Part shown: positions 32,528-44,623 of the stretch, in pieces
How positions within the stretch are numbered: position 1 is the stretch's first letter
How the letters are laid out: every line of letters starts with the position of its first letter
From: Sphingomonas sp.
GTDB taxonomy: Bacteria; Pseudomonadota; Alphaproteobacteria; Sphingomonadales; Sphingomonadaceae
DNA: 64,000 bases
Assembly (NCBI GenBank): GCA_013001055.1
Contig: JABDNH010000007.1
Location: 124,001-188,000, forward strand
Direction of reading: 5' to 3'
The notes under the pieces: model-generated
Database searches by the model: none
What the model saw: the letters and a program-made list of their open reading frames with translations, nothing else
What the model was told of the DNA's origin: nothing
Translations under genes and position numbers: made by a program

Positions 32528-35317
32528 TTACTTGGTCACGGGGCTGCTATGCCCCAATGCGTCGGCAATCAAGGCCGCTTGTTGTTTCTTGTGCCGGCTG
32601 GCGAGCCCGGTCGCAGGCGATGCCGCCGCGTCGCGGCCCGCATAAACAGGGCGCATGCCCTCGTGGCCAGCCTCGCTTAGACACGCTTCGATCAACTCCT
32701 CGACGAAGAACCAGCTTCCCTGGTTCTTGGGCTCTTCCTGCGCCCAGACACAGGTTTCGAGATTGGTCATCTCGGCCAGGCGTTTGACCAGCGGTTCGCT
32801 CGGGAAGGGATAAAGCTGCTCGATACGCACGATCTGCGTGTTCTCATCGCCGGCCTCGTCGCGCGCGGACATCAGCTCGTAGCCCACCTTGCCCGAACAC
32901 AGGACCAGCCGCTTGGTCGCTTCGGCCGACGGGGGATTGAGGTCCGACTTGATGCGGAAGAAATGTCCCGCGCCCGTAAAATCTTCCCGGGTCGAGGTCG
33001 CCCGCTTATCGCGCAGCAGCGACTTGGGCGTCATGATGACCAAGGGCTTGCGGAAATCGCGCATCATCTGGCGGCGCAGCAGGTGAAAATAGTTGGCGGG
33101 CGTCGTCACATTGGCGACCTGCATATTGTCTTCCGCGCATAGCTGCAGGAAACGCTCGAGCCGCGCCGAGCTATGCTCTGGCCCCTGGCCTTCATAGCCG
33201 TGAGGCAAGAGCATCACGAGGCCGCTGGCGCGCAGCCACTTGGCTTCGCCGCTGGCGATGAACTGGTCGATCATGATCTGCGCGCCGTTGGCGAAATCGC
33301 CGAATTGCGCTTCCCACAGAACGAGGCTCATCGGGTCGGTGAGCGAATAGCCATATTCGAAGCCGAGCACGCCATATTCGGATAACGGGCTGTCGCGCAC
33401 TTCGAAGCGCGGACCCGGTACCTTCATTTCGCGTAGCGGGATGAATTTTTCGCCGGTCTTCTGGTCCACCCAGACGGCATGGCGCTGCGAAAAAGTGCCG
33501 CGGCCCGAATCCTGCCCCGACAGGCGCACGCCCATGCCGTCGAGCAGCAGGCTGCCAAAGGCGAGCGCTTCGCCGGTCGCCCAGTCGATGCCCTCGCCCT
33601 CCTTGAGCGCCTTTTCCTTGGCCTTCAGGATGCGACCGAGCGTTCTGTGGGTATCGAGCGCGTCGGGAATGTGCGTCAGCACGTCGGTGAGCATGTCATA
33701 TTGCTCGTCCGACAAGCAGGTGGTGGTATTACGGCGCCCGGTAATTTCCTCTTTGGGCGTACGCAGGTCCTTCCAGCGGCCGCCGAACCAGTCGGCCTGC
33801 CTGGGCTCATACGCATTGCCTGCCTCGAATTCCTCGGCGAGGTGATCGGTGAACTCGGCGATCGCCTTTTCGACCCAACCGTCGTCGATCACGCCTTCTT
33901 CGACAAGGCGCCTGGCGTATAGCTCGCTGATCGGTGGATGCTGGCGGATTTCGTCATACATTAGCGGCTGGGTGAAGCTGGGTTCATCGCCTTCGTTATG
34001 CCCGAACCGGCGATAGCACCACATGTCGATCACGATGTCGCGGCCAAAGGTCTGGCGATAATCGATCGCCAGCTTGCACGCCCAGGTCACGGCCTCCGGA
34101 TCGTCAGCGTTGACGTGGAGGATCGGCGCCTGGATCGATTTGGCGATATCGCTCGGATAGGGCGATGAACGCGCGAATTGCGGGCTCGTCGTGAAACCTA
34201 CCTGGTTGTTGATGACGAAATGGATGGTGCCGCCCGTGGCATAGCCCTGCAGCCCGCTCATCATCAGGCATTCTGCGACGATGCCCTGCCCTGCAAAGGC
34301 CGCATCGCCGTGCAGCAGGATGGGCAATACGGTCTTGCCATGCTTGTCGCCGCGCAGCGTCATGACTGCGCGCACCTTGCCGAGCACGACCGGGTTCACC
34401 GCCTCGAGGTGCGAGGGGTTGGGCATGAGGCTGAGATGCACTTCATTGCCATCGAACGAACGATCGGAGCTGGTGCCCAGGTGATATTTGACATCGCCCG
34501 AACCGCCGACTTCCTCGGGGTTGGACGCACCGCCCGCGAATTCGTGGAAAATGGCGCGGTAAGGCTTGCCCATGACGTTGGCGAGGACGTTCAAACGCCC
34601 GCGGTGCGCCATGCCGATCGTCATTTCGGTGACGCCCGCCGCGCCGCCATATTTGATGATCGATTCCAAGGCGGGAATCGCGCTTTCGCCGCCGTCCAAG
34701 CCAAACCGCTTGGTGCCGACATATTTGCGGGCGAGAAATTTCTCCCACTGCTCGCCTTCGATCACCTTTTGCAGGATCGCCTGCTTGCCTTCGGGCGTGA
34801 AGTGGATTTCGGCATTCTTGCCCTCGACCCGCTCCATGATGAAGCGGCGTTCTTCGAGGTCGTTGATGTGCATGAACTCGATGCCCACCGTGCCGCAATA
34901 ATTGGCCTGCAGCACGCCAACGATCTGCTTGATCGTGGCGGTTTCGAAGCCCAGCACCCCGCCCAGCCACACTTCCTCGGACAAGTCCGTAAATCCAAAA
35001 TAGGCGGGCGTCAGTTCTTCATGGAATTCATTATGACTGAGCCCCAGCGGATCGAGGTTGGCAGCCAGATGACCGCGAACGCGGTAGGTGCGGATCAGCA
35101 TCATCGCGCGGATGGAAGCATCAGCCGCGGCGCGTACTTCCTTCTGTCCGAGCTGCGGCTGCACCTTGCCAATCGCCGCTTCGACCTTTTCGGGCGCCTG
35201 TTCGATCACCGCCAGCGTCGGATCGAGCCCGCTATTCGCGTCATCCAGTTCGGTGATTGGCCAGTTCGGCCTGGCCCAACTCGGCCCCTCTTCGCGCTCG
35301 GTCGAAATCGCGTCCAT
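32528..35317 (-). CDS. sucA: 2-oxoglutarate dehydrogenase E1
   Basis: [52 protein letters not shown]; trimmed to [11 protein letters not shown]. Confidence 0.95.
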   Translation of the reverse strand: MDAISTEREEGPSWARPNWPITELDDANSGLDPTLAVIEQAPEKVEAAIGKVQPQLGQKEVRAAADASIRAMMLIRTYRVRGHLAANLDPLGLSHNEFHEELTPAYFGFTDLSEEVWLGGVLGFETATIKQIVGVLQANYCGTVGIEFMHINDLEERRFIMERVEGKNAEIHFTPEGKQAILQKVIEGEQWEKFLARKYVGTKRFGLDGGESAIPALESIIKYGGAAGVTEMTIGMAHRGRLNVLANVMGKPYRAIFHEFAGGASNPEEVGGSGDVKYHLGTSSDRSFDGNEVHLSLMPNPSHLEAVNPVVLGKVRAVMTLRGDKHGKTVLPILLHGDAAFAGQGIVAECLMMSGLQGYATGGTIHFVINNQVGFTTSPQFARSSPYPSDIAKSIQAPILHVNADDPEAVTWACKLAIDYRQTFGRDIVIDMWCYRRFGHNEGDEPSFTQPLMYDEIRQHPPISELYARRLVEEGVIDDGWVEKAIAEFTDHLAEEFEAGNAYEPRQADWFGGRWKDLRTPKEEITGRRNTTTCLSDEQYDMLTDVLTHIPDALDTHRTLGRILKAKEKALKEGEGIDWATGEALAFGSLLLDGMGVRLSGQDSGRGTFSQRHAVWVDQKTGEKFIPLREMKVPGPRFEVRDSPLSEYGVLGFEYGYSLTDPMSLVLWEAQFGDFANGAQIMIDQFIASGEAKWLRASGLVMLLPHGYEGQGPEHSSARLERFLQLCAEDNMQVANVTTPANYFHLLRRQMMRDFRKPLVIMTPKSLLRDKRATSTREDFTGAGHFFRIKSDLNPPSAEATKRLVLCSGKVGYELMSARDEAGDENTQIVRIEQLYPFPSEPLVKRLAEMTNLETCVWAQEEPKNQGSWFFVEELIEACLSEAGHEGMRPVYAGRDAAASPATGLASRHKKQQAALIADALGHSSPVTK

Positions 35318-35466
35318 TATTCCCAATCGTCCTGCCGACTTGTGTGCATGGTCAACATGGCAACCCCTAGCTTGGTTGCAATTGCGAACGCTTAAAGGGA
35401 TTGGCTTGGTCTGGCTAGGCCCGATGCGGTCTGGAAAGTGCCATTTTTGCAGGGTAGGCAGGAGCC

Positions 35467-36396
35467 ATGAAGATACAGATCCTTGCCGCCACCGCTGCAC
35501 TTGCGCTCACCGCCTGCAATGCGGCTGGAAACGCCGCCCCTGAAGCCGAAACCATTGGACTTGCGGAGCCGGCATTCCCGCTGGTGATGCCCTCGGGCGG
35601 CATGGGTCCGTTCCTGACTTGCCTGCAGGACCGCCATACCGCCATTCTCAGCGCGCATCGCGGCGGAGCAGGGCCCGACTATCCGGAAAATGCCATCGAG
35701 ACATTGGCCTGGAACGCGAGCGTCGCGCCGATGATGTTCGAAATCGACGTGCGTCAGACGTCCGACGGCGCCTACGTCCTGTTCCATGATGAGGAATTGC
35801 AGCAGGACACGGATGGCAGCGGCTTTCTCGCATATCATACGCTAGAGGAGCTCGAGAACGTCCGATACAACGGCACCGATATCGGTATTTCCACGCTCGA
35901 AGAGGTCGTCGAATGGGCGCGCGGCAAGGTGCTCCTGCAGCTCGACGTGAAGCGCGGCGTGCCGTTCGATCCGCTGATCGACTGGCTCGAAGAACGCGAT
36001 GCCACGGGCTTCACGCTCATCATCACCTATAATGTCGATGACGCCGCCACCGTGGCGCGCGCCAATGACGAGATCATGATCAGCGCGAGCGTCGACAATC
36101 CGGGCGACCTCGCGACACTCAACGCGGCGGGTGTCCCGGACGCGCGCATTGCAGCTTGGACGGGGCTCGGCACGCCGCGCATCGATTTGTGGAAGACGTT
36201 GGGCGAACGGGGAATCGGCGCCAATTACGGCGCGTTCGCAACGCTCGACGACCAGAATGCCAGCGGCGAGGCCTATCGCGCATTGGTCGAAGCCGGGCTC
36301 GATGTCGTCTCGACGGACAAGCCGCAATATGTCTTCGATGCGCTCGAGGAACGGCAGGATTTCACTGCAGCCGCCACTGCCTGCATGGCGCAATAA
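35467..36396 (+). CDS. Glycerophosphodiester phosphodiesterase family lipoprotein
   Basis: Lipobox ALTACNAAG; SAHRGGAGPDYPENAIETLAWN; FEIDVRQTSDGAYVLFHDEEL. Confidence 0.85.
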   Translation: MKIQILAATAALALTACNAAGNAAPEAETIGLAEPAFPLVMPSGGMGPFLTCLQDRHTAILSAHRGGAGPDYPENAIETLAWNASVAPMMFEIDVRQTSDGAYVLFHDEELQQDTDGSGFLAYHTLEELENVRYNGTDIGISTLEEVVEWARGKVLLQLDVKRGVPFDPLIDWLEERDATGFTLIITYNVDDAATVARANDEIMISASVDNPGDLATLNAAGVPDARIAAWTGLGTPRIDLWKTLGERGIGANYGAFATLDDQNASGEAYRALVEAGLDVVSTDKPQYVFDALEERQDFTAAATACMAQ

Positions 36397-36423
36397 AAAA
36401 GCCCCGGCGCAGCGCCGGGGCTT
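36395..36423 (-). terminator. Rho-independent terminator of mdh-sucD (minus), overlapping the 3' end of the GDPD gene
   Basis: GCCCCGGCGC a GCGCCGGGGC; minus-strand side followed by TTTTTT. Confidence 0.8.
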
Positions 36424-36441
36424 CCTGAGAAGCGCGAAGAC

Positions 36442-37326
36442 CTAGCCCTTGAGCAATGCGGTCAGCGTGGTGCCGAGTTCGCTGGGCGAGGGCGAGACGC
36501 GGATACCCGCTTCTTCCATCGCGGCGATCTTGCTGTCGGCATCGCCCTTGCCGCCCGAGACGATCGCGCCGGCATGGCCCATGCGGCGGCCCGGAGGCGC
36601 GGTCTTGCCCGCGATGAAACCGACGGTCGGTTTGCGGCGACCTTTTTTGGCTTCATCGGCCAGGAACTGCGCGGCTTCTTCTTCGGCGCTACCGCCGATT
36701 TCGCCGATCATGATGATGGATTCGGTTTCATCGTCGGCCAGGAAGAGTTCGAGCACGTCGATAAAGTTGGTGCCGTTGACCGGATCGCCGCCAATGCCGA
36801 CCGCGGTGGTCTGGCCCAGGCCTTCATTGGTCGTCTGGAACACGGCCTCATAGGTCAGCGTGCCCGAGCGCGACACGACGCCGACGCTACCTTTTTTGAA
36901 GATTTTGCCCGGCATGATGCCGATCTTGCATTCTTCGGGCGTCAGGACGCCGGGACAGTTGGGGCCGATCAGACGGCTATTCGAGCCTTCGAGCGCGCGC
37001 TTCACCTTGACCATGTCGAGCACCGGAATGCCCTCGGTAATGGCCACGATCAGCGGGATTTCCGCGGCGATGGCTTCGCAAATCGCGTCGCCCGCGAAGG
37101 GCGGCGGCACGTAGATGACGCTGGCGTCCGCACCAGTCGCCTCACGCGCCTCGCGCACCGTATCGAATTGCGGCAGGCCGAGATGCTCGGAGCCACCTTT
37201 GCCCGGCGTCACACCCGCCACCATCTGCGTTCCGTAATCGAGCGCCTGCTGGGTGTGGAACGTACCGGTATTGCCCGTCATCCCCTGCGTGATGACCTTG
37301 GTGTTCTTGTCGACGAGAATGCTCAC
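36442..37326 (-). CDS. sucD: Succinyl-CoA ligase subunit alpha
   Basis: [57 protein letters not shown]. Confidence 0.96.
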   Translation of the reverse strand: MSILVDKNTKVITQGMTGNTGTFHTQQALDYGTQMVAGVTPGKGGSEHLGLPQFDTVREAREATGADASVIYVPPPFAGDAICEAIAAEIPLIVAITEGIPVLDMVKVKRALEGSNSRLIGPNCPGVLTPEECKIGIMPGKIFKKGSVGVVSRSGTLTYEAVFQTTNEGLGQTTAVGIGGDPVNGTNFIDVLELFLADDETESIIMIGEIGGSAEEEAAQFLADEAKKGRRKPTVGFIAGKTAPPGRRMGHAGAIVSGGKGDADSKIAAMEEAGIRVSPSPSELGTTLTALLKG

Positions 37327-37338
37327 GCGGTGCGCTCC

Positions 37339-38394
<1,056 letters not shown>

Positions 38395-38396
38395 CT

Positions 38397-38469
38397 ATGC
38401 TTTCTCGGCATTACGCCAAGGCGTTTTCTCGGCTCGACGAAACGAATGCGCTAACGCTTCAGAAAGCAT
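38397..38469. repeat. Nested inverted/direct repeats in the mdh to RcnB-like intergenic region
   Basis: ATGCTTTCT (38397-38405) / AGAAAGCAT (38461-38469); inner ACGCCaaGGCGT (38413-38424); direct repeat TTTCTCGGC at 38401 and 38425. Confidence 0.55.
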
Positions 38470-38532
38470 GGGCTGTCAGCAACAATTCAGCCGGGCATGC
38501 GTAGCAAGGGGCAGAAGAACAGGAGTAATCCA

Positions 38533-38895
38533 ATGAAAAAACTACTCATCCTTGCTGCAGGCACGCTGGCCTTCGCCGCGACGCCCGCTGCTGCCCAACC
38601 CGCGCATGCCGGCAAAGGCAAGCATAGCACGCATGCCCATCAGGGCTGCCCTCCGGGGCTCGCCAAGAAGCGCAATGGCTGCCTGCCGCCGGGCCAGGCC
38701 AAGAAACTTTATGATGTGGGGCATCGCTTCGACCGCGAATTCAGTGGCTACACGTCCTATGACCGCCTGCCGTACGACCTGCGCCGGCGTTATGATCTCG
38801 ATCCGCGCAGCCGTTACATTTATGACGATAATTATCTTTATCGCGTTGACCCGACGACCCTGATCGTTCGCGAAGTGCTCGACGCTATTTTCTAA
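38533..38895 (+). CDS. Secreted RcnB-like hypothetical protein
   Basis: MKKLLILAAGTLAFAATPAAAQPAHAG..CPPGLAKKRNGCLPPGQAKK..YDRLPYDLRRRYDLDP. Confidence 0.7.
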   Translation: MKKLLILAAGTLAFAATPAAAQPAHAGKGKHSTHAHQGCPPGLAKKRNGCLPPGQAKKLYDVGHRFDREFSGYTSYDRLPYDLRRRYDLDPRSRYIYDDNYLYRVDPTTLIVREVLDAIF

Positions 38896-38920
38896 AGGGC
38901 AGTGCAACCGCCCTTCAGGA

Positions 38921-38956
38921 GGCCGCTTCTCCCGATGCGCGGAGAAGCGGCCTTTT
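38921..38956 (+). terminator. Rho-independent terminator
   Basis: GGCCGCTTCTCC cgatgcgc GGAGAAGCGGCC TTTT. Confidence 0.85.
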
Positions 38957-38960
38957 ATAT

Positions 38961-40076
38961 TTAACGTTCAGGATCGGCGAAACCGTGCCCCGCTTCGAGA
39001 TAATCCAGGCTCTGCATCTCCTCGAGCCGGCTGACGGTGCGGGCGAACTCGAAGCTTCCATCACCATCGGGATACAGCCCCGCAGGCTCGGCATCGGCAG
39101 CCGCCAGCAGTTTGACGCGGTGTTCGTAGAGCGCGTCGACCAGCGTGACAAAGCGGCTGGCCTCATTACGCATGTCGGGCCCCATGACGGGGATGCCGAC
39201 AATAATGACGGTGTGAAAATTTTGCGCGATGGCAAGATAATCGGCGGCGCCGCGCGGTTGCCCGCAAAGACGCCGGAAACTGAACACCGCGACGCCTTTC
39301 AGCGCCTTGGGGACATGCAGCGTGCGGCCGCCGCCGACGTCGAGAGACATGGTAGGGACAGCCTCGCGCTCGACCTCATAATCGGTCAGGCGGAAAAACG
39401 CCTCGGACAACGCCTTGGTGGCTTCGGGGCCATTGGGCACGTGCCACAGGTCGAGCCCCTTCATGCGGTCCAAGCGGTAATCCGTGGGGCCGTTCAGCTC
39501 GACCACCTGCATCTGCGCCTCGATGAGGCGGATGAAGGGCACGAAGAGCTCGCAGTTGAGGCCGTCCTTGTAGAGATCGGCTGGCGGGCGGTTGGAGGTG
39601 GTGACGATCCCCACCCCCTCATCGATCAGCGCGGTGAAAAGGCGGCCCATGATCATCGCGTCTGCGGTGTTGGTGACCTGCATTTCATCGAAGGCGAGGA
39701 AACGGGCTTCGGATGCGATCTCTTCGGCGACGCGGATCAGCGGGTCGTCCTTGCCACCGTCGCGCATCGCGCGCAGCCGCGCGTGGATGTCGAGCATGAA
39801 GGCGTGAAAGTGGACGCGGCGCTTGGGCTCGGCATTGATCGTGTCGAAGGCAAGGTCCATCAGCATCGACTTGCCGCGCCCCACCCCTCCCCACATGTAG
39901 ACGCCGCACGGCGCGGGCGTCTCGCGCCCAAACAGACGGGATATAAAGCCGGTGCGCGTATTGCCGAGGTCCTCGGCAAAGCGATCGAGCGACTTTACGG
40001 CGCGCGCCTGGTCGGCGTCGGGCTGGAGTTCGCCCGCCGCGATCAGCGCGTCATAGGCCTCACTTACGGTCGTCAT
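38961..40076 (-). CDS. zapE: AFG1-like ATPase / cell division protein ZapE
   Basis: GVYMWGGVGRGKSMLMDLAFD (Walker A), FLAFDEMQVTNTADAMIMGRLF, TTSNRPPADLYKDGL. Confidence 0.92.
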   Translation of the reverse strand: MTTVSEAYDALIAAGELQPDADQARAVKSLDRFAEDLGNTRTGFISRLFGRETPAPCGVYMWGGVGRGKSMLMDLAFDTINAEPKRRVHFHAFMLDIHARLRAMRDGGKDDPLIRVAEEIASEARFLAFDEMQVTNTADAMIMGRLFTALIDEGVGIVTTSNRPPADLYKDGLNCELFVPFIRLIEAQMQVVELNGPTDYRLDRMKGLDLWHVPNGPEATKALSEAFFRLTDYEVEREAVPTMSLDVGGGRTLHVPKALKGVAVFSFRRLCGQPRGAADYLAIAQNFHTVIIVGIPVMGPDMRNEASRFVTLVDALYEHRVKLLAAADAEPAGLYPDGDGSFEFARTVSRLEEMQSLDYLEAGHGFADPER

Positions 40077-40548
40077 CGCCCTTCCCGCGCGGATCGCGCA
40101 CGCGTTTGAGCGTACCGGTAAAGCCATAGCAGGGCGTGCCTTCTTGTTCGGCATGGCCGGTGAGGAAGGCGATGCCGCCCGGCGTCTGCCGCAGCAGCGT
40201 GACGTGCGCATCGAGCGGAACACCGGCGCGTCCGCGGTTGAGGAAACGGGTATGGCAATCGAGAGTCACGTAATGCGCGCGATCCATCCCCGCGACAAAC
40301 CCGCCTGCAAACAGCGCCATGTCGATGAAACTCATGACGCAGCCGCCATGGATCGATCCGCCGGGGTTGAGGTGTTGCTCTTCGGGAAACATGCGCACGA
40401 TCGCGGTGCCGGGCGTATCGCCGGGCTTGAATACCATGTCGCCGATCTGCGCGGCAAAACTGTCGGGATTGCGCCAGCCACCCCACCAGAACCAGCCGTC
40501 ATGGTCGGGATGCGGCTCGGCACCGTCGGGTATTGTGGGTTTGCTCAT
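40060..40548 (-). CDS. PaaI-family thioesterase
   Basis: HLNPGGSIHGGCVMSFIDMALFAG hotdog motif. Confidence 0.85.
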   Translation of the reverse strand: MSKPTIPDGAEPHPDHDGWFWWGGWRNPDSFAAQIGDMVFKPGDTPGTAIVRMFPEEQHLNPGGSIHGGCVMSFIDMALFAGGFVAGMDRAHYVTLDCHTRFLNRGRAGVPLDAHVTLLRQTPGGIAFLTGHAEQEGTPCYGFTGTLKRVRDPRGKGDDDRK

Positions 40549-40581
40549 GCTTGCCGCGCTAGGCGGCCAAAGCGCACAGCG

Positions 40582-41361
40582 TCAAGCCGCGCGTTCGGCG
40601 ATCATCTTTTTGGTCTCGGCAATCGCCTTGGCCGGGTTGAGACCCTTGGGGCAGGCGTTGGCGCAGTTCATGATCGTGTGGCAGCGATAGAGGCGGTACG
40701 GATCCTCGAGCTGGTCGAGCCTTTCGCCTGTCGCTTCATCGCGGCTGTCGGCTAGCCAGCGATATGCAGCGAGCAGGACTGCCGGTCCCAGAAACCTGTC
40801 CGAATTCCACCAATAGCTCGGGCAGCTGGTCGAGCAGCATGCACACAGGATGCATTCATATAGACCATCGAGCTTGGCGCGATCTTCGGGCGCCTGGTTG
40901 CGCTCCTTGCCTGAGGGTTCGGGCGTCTCGCTCTTCAGCCAGGGTTCGATGCTCGCATATTGCGCATAGAAATGGGTGAAATCGGGGACCAGATCCTTGA
41001 CCACCTCCATGTGCGGGAGCGGGGTGATCTGAATGGTGCCCTTATAATCCTCGATCGCGCTGGTACAGGCGAGCCCGTTCCTGCCCTCGATATTCATCGA
41101 GCAGGAACCGCAAATGCCCTCGCGGCACGAGCGACGGAAGGTCAACGTCGGATCGATCTCGTTCTTGATCTTGATGATCGCGTCGAGGACCATCGGTCCG
41201 CACTTTTCCAGATCGATCGTGTAGGTGTCGTACCGCGGGTTCTCGCCCGTGTCCGGATCGTAGCGGTAAATCTTGAAATTCTTCAGTCGGCGGCCTTCCT
41301 GGGGGGCGTGCTTCACGCCTTTTCTGGGTACGCTATTCTTGGGCAGGCTGAGTTGGGCCAC
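40582..41361 (-). CDS. sdhB: Succinate dehydrogenase iron-sulfur subunit (GTG start)
   Basis: [63 protein letters not shown]. Confidence 0.95.
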   Translation of the reverse strand: MAQLSLPKNSVPRKGVKHAPQEGRRLKNFKIYRYDPDTGENPRYDTYTIDLEKCGPMVLDAIIKIKNEIDPTLTFRRSCREGICGSCSMNIEGRNGLACTSAIEDYKGTIQITPLPHMEVVKDLVPDFTHFYAQYASIEPWLKSETPEPSGKERNQAPEDRAKLDGLYECILCACCSTSCPSYWWNSDRFLGPAVLLAAYRWLADSRDEATGERLDQLEDPYRLYRCHTIMNCANACPKGLNPAKAIAETKKMIAERAA

Positions 41362-41426
41362 GTATTTTCTCCGAACTTGTCTTGGGGAGGCGCTAGCAAA
41401 AGGCGCCGCCGTCTCCAAGGGGGACT

Positions 41427-41885
41427 TTAGAGCGCCTTCACCGCTTCGAGCACCTCTTCGACATGGCCTTTCACGCGCACCTTTGGCCAGGCCTTCACGA
41501 TCTTGCCGTCGCGGTCGAGCAGGAAGGTGGCGCGGTGCATGCCCATAAACTTCTTGCCGTACATCTGTTTTTCGCCCCACGTGCCGAAACCGTCCGAAAC
41601 CTTGCCGTTCTCATCGCTCACTAGCGGCACGGTGAGATCATGCTTCGCGATGAATTTTTCGTGCCGTTCGTTGCTATCACGGCTGACGCCGATCACGCGC
41701 GCGCCTTCGGCTTCGAATTCGGCCAGATGTTCAGAGAAATCGATTGCCTCGGTGGTGCAGCCTGGCGTCATGTCCTTGGGATAAAAATAAACCACCAACG
41801 GCGCCCCGGGTGCATCGAGCCGGATGTCGTTTCCCGCAGTCGTGGTGACCTCGACGGCGGGTGCCTTGTCGCCTTCTTCAAGCAT
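41427..41885 (-). CDS. bcp: Peroxiredoxin (BCP type)
   Basis: [43 protein letters not shown]. Confidence 0.93.
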   Translation of the reverse strand: MLEEGDKAPAVEVTTTAGNDIRLDAPGAPLVVYFYPKDMTPGCTTEAIDFSEHLAEFEAEGARVIGVSRDSNERHEKFIAKHDLTVPLVSDENGKVSDGFGTWGEKQMYGKKFMGMHRATFLLDRDGKIVKAWPKVRVKGHVEEVLEAVKAL

Positions 41886-44571
41886 GTCGAACCTTCTCCC
41901 AATAGTCACTGATGCGCTGGCGCGCTTGCTGGCATGCCTCTAGCAACGCATCCCAATCGGGATAACCCGTCACTTCGGCCAATAGGTCCCGCGCCGCGCG
42001 GGCCGGTTTTTTGGTATCGGGGGCAATCAGGCGCATCACCACCAGCATAGCGGTCAGCAAACGGTTGTCGGCGGGCAGTGACTGCGGGGCGTGTCCTGCC
42101 TCGGCGAGCAGCTCGGTGGCACGTGCAAGATCGGGATCGAGGCCTTCGCGCGTGGCCAACTGCGTCACGTGGACGGCAAATTCCAGATCGACCAACCCAC
42201 CAGCACCAAGCTTGATATCGAGGGCCCCTTGCGGGGGCTTGGACACCATCATTTCTTCGCGCATGGCGGCCGCGTCCTTGCGCAGCTTCGCGACATCGCG
42301 GTCCGTGCCATAAATGTCAGCCAGAATGCCATGGACCTTCATCTGCCCCGCCTCGGTGCCAAAGATCGGTCGTGCGCGGCACAGCGCCAGATGCTCCCAT
42401 GTCCATGCTTCGCTGCGCTGGTAGGCGGCAAATGCATCCATCGACACGGCAAGACTGCCCTGCGTTCCTTGTGGCCGCAATCGGGTGTCGACCTCGTAAA
42501 GGGGTCCCCGCGCGGTCGGGACACTCAAGGCTGCGCTGATGCGACTCGCCAGCCGATTGTAGTAATCCGTGGGTCCCAGCGGACGGGGACCGTCCGATTG
42601 TTCCGCAGTCGGCATGTCGTAGAGAAAAATGATGTCGAGGTCGCTGGCATGGGTCAGTGCTTCGCCGCCCAGCCTGCCGAGGCCCACGATCACTAGCCCG
42701 TGGCCATCGAACTTGCCGTGGGTGATCTCGAACTCGCGCCGGGTGCGCTCGCCTAAAGCAAGGATTACGCCCTCGGCAACACGCGCATAGCCCTTGGCGA
42801 TGTCGAGCGGATCATGCTTGCCGTCGATCAGTTGCACGCCGAGCGCGAATCTTTTTTCGCCCACCAGCGCGCGGACGCGGTCGAGTGCCATGTCATATTC
42901 GAGCGCATCGAGCTGCTCGCCCAGTATCGCCGCGAAGGTCTCGGCATCGGGCAACGGATCGAACATAGATCGATCGAGCAGGCCATCGAGCAACGCCGGA
43001 CGCCGCGCCAACTGATGCGCCAGCGCGGGCGCGGTCGATAGAATGCGCGCCAATAACCGCGCCAATTCGGGCCGCGCCTCGAGCAGGCGATAAAAATTCA
43101 CGCCGCTGGGAATCCCGTCGACAATGTCGGCAAAGCGGTTGAGCGCGTGGCCTGGATCGGGGGCGGCCGCGATTGCTTCGATCATCGTCGGCAGCATCGC
43201 TTCGAATGCCGACCGTGCCGCGGACGAGCGCAGCGATCGAGCCCGACCGGTGCGCCATTGTGCAATCAGGCGCAGCGCCCCGTCACGTTCCTCGAGCCCC
43301 GCCCTGGCCAACGCGCGATCGAGCTTTTCGCTATCGGTCGGAAGGACTGCAACCGCGTCATTCGGCATGAGCTTGTTAAACCCGCTTGCGACTGCCTCGA
43401 CGTGCCCCCGCAACCAGTCCAGCCAGCTGGAGACCGTGTTCCAGCCGGCTAGCGCGGCGACGTTTTGCAGCGCGGCCTCGTCACGCGGTATTTCGTGCGT
43501 CTGCCTGTCATCGACCATCTGGATCCGATGTTCGGCGGTGCGCAGGCGGCGATATGCCTCCGCCAGCATTGCCGCGCCATCGCGGTCGAGGTGCCCTTTC
43601 TGGTTGAGCGCCACAATACTATCGAGCGTCGCTGCGGTACGAAGCGTCGGATCGCGCCCGCCATGGATCATCTGCAAGGCCTGCACCGAAAATTCCACTT
43701 CGCGGATGCCACCGCGACCCCGTTTGAGATCGTATCCCGGCCCGAATGTCTGACCTGACGCATAGTGATCGCGCACCCTTGCAGCGATGCTACCGATCTC
43801 CTCGATGACACCGAAATCAAGCGCGCGCCGCCAGACGAAGGGCTGCACTGCCTCGAGGAATTGACTGCCAAGCAGCGCATCCCCCGCGGCGCATCTCGCC
43901 CGAATGAAGGCGGCGCGTTCCCAACCCAAGGCCGCGCTCTCATAATGCGATATCGCCGCTGAAACCGGCAGGGCGATCGGTGTCACCTCTGACGCCGGAC
44001 GCAGGCGCAGGTCGACCCTTGCCACGTAGCCTTCGGTGGTGCGTTCCTGCAGGAGCCGAACCATCTCGCGAGAGATGCGCATGGCAGCTTGCGCGGCGTC
44101 GTCCTGGGCGCGCCGCGGCAGTCGTTCCGGATCGTACAGCAGGATGAGATCGACGTCGGACGAGTAGTTCAGCTCCCGGCTGCCCAGCTTGCCGAGCGCG
44201 ATGGCCGTGATGCCTTCCAGAGGCGCACCCGGCATACGCTCGTCGATCGCCGCTGCAAGCGCACGGTCGATGGCGCGATCGGCAAAGTCGGACAAATGGC
44301 GCGTCGAGGTCTCGAGATCGAACTGGCCCGAAAGGTCTCCAAGCGCCACGGCAAGAGCAAGTGCGTCGCGGCGGCGGCGCAATTCGACCGCCACATTTTC
44401 TTCGCTGCGCGCCAGTGCCGCAGCGACAGCGCAATCCGCCCCCTCATTGACGAAAATTTCGACGATATCGGGCGATCGCTCCATCGCACCGCGCAGGAAT
44501 GGCGCATGGTCGCGCGCGCGGCTGAGAGTGGTTTCTGCGTCGCCAGGGCGGTCCATCCCATGCCCATGCAC
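41878..44571 (-). CDS. glnE: Bifunctional glutamine synthetase adenylyltransferase/deadenylylase
   Basis: IALGKLGSRELNYSSDVDLILLYD, LKRGRGGIREVEFSVQALQ, GRLGGEALTHASDLDIIFLYD. Confidence 0.94.
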   Translation of the reverse strand: MHGHGMDRPGDAETTLSRARDHAPFLRGAMERSPDIVEIFVNEGADCAVAAALARSEENVAVELRRRRDALALAVALGDLSGQFDLETSTRHLSDFADRAIDRALAAAIDERMPGAPLEGITAIALGKLGSRELNYSSDVDLILLYDPERLPRRAQDDAAQAAMRISREMVRLLQERTTEGYVARVDLRLRPASEVTPIALPVSAAISHYESAALGWERAAFIRARCAAGDALLGSQFLEAVQPFVWRRALDFGVIEEIGSIAARVRDHYASGQTFGPGYDLKRGRGGIREVEFSVQALQMIHGGRDPTLRTAATLDSIVALNQKGHLDRDGAAMLAEAYRRLRTAEHRIQMVDDRQTHEIPRDEAALQNVAALAGWNTVSSWLDWLRGHVEAVASGFNKLMPNDAVAVLPTDSEKLDRALARAGLEERDGALRLIAQWRTGRARSLRSSAARSAFEAMLPTMIEAIAAAPDPGHALNRFADIVDGIPSGVNFYRLLEARPELARLLARILSTAPALAHQLARRPALLDGLLDRSMFDPLPDAETFAAILGEQLDALEYDMALDRVRALVGEKRFALGVQLIDGKHDPLDIAKGYARVAEGVILALGERTRREFEITHGKFDGHGLVIVGLGRLGGEALTHASDLDIIFLYDMPTAEQSDGPRPLGPTDYYNRLASRISAALSVPTARGPLYEVDTRLRPQGTQGSLAVSMDAFAAYQRSEAWTWEHLALCRARPIFGTEAGQMKVHGILADIYGTDRDVAKLRKDAAAMREEMMVSKPPQGALDIKLGAGGLVDLEFAVHVTQLATREGLDPDLARATELLAEAGHAPQSLPADNRLLTAMLVVMRLIAPDTKKPARAARDLLAEVTGYPDWDALLEACQQARQRISDYWEKVRHA

Positions 44572-44587
44572 GATTCATCGCAACGAC

Positions 44588-44612
44588 GAAACCATTGGCG
44601 CGTAATCCCGTT
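44588..44612 (+). promoter_or_regulatory. EcfG-type promoter candidate upstream of NepR-like ORF
   Basis: GAAAC-N16-CGTT (consensus GGAAC-N16/17-CGTT, one mismatch). Confidence 0.5.
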
Positions 44613-44623
44613 TGTTTAATACT

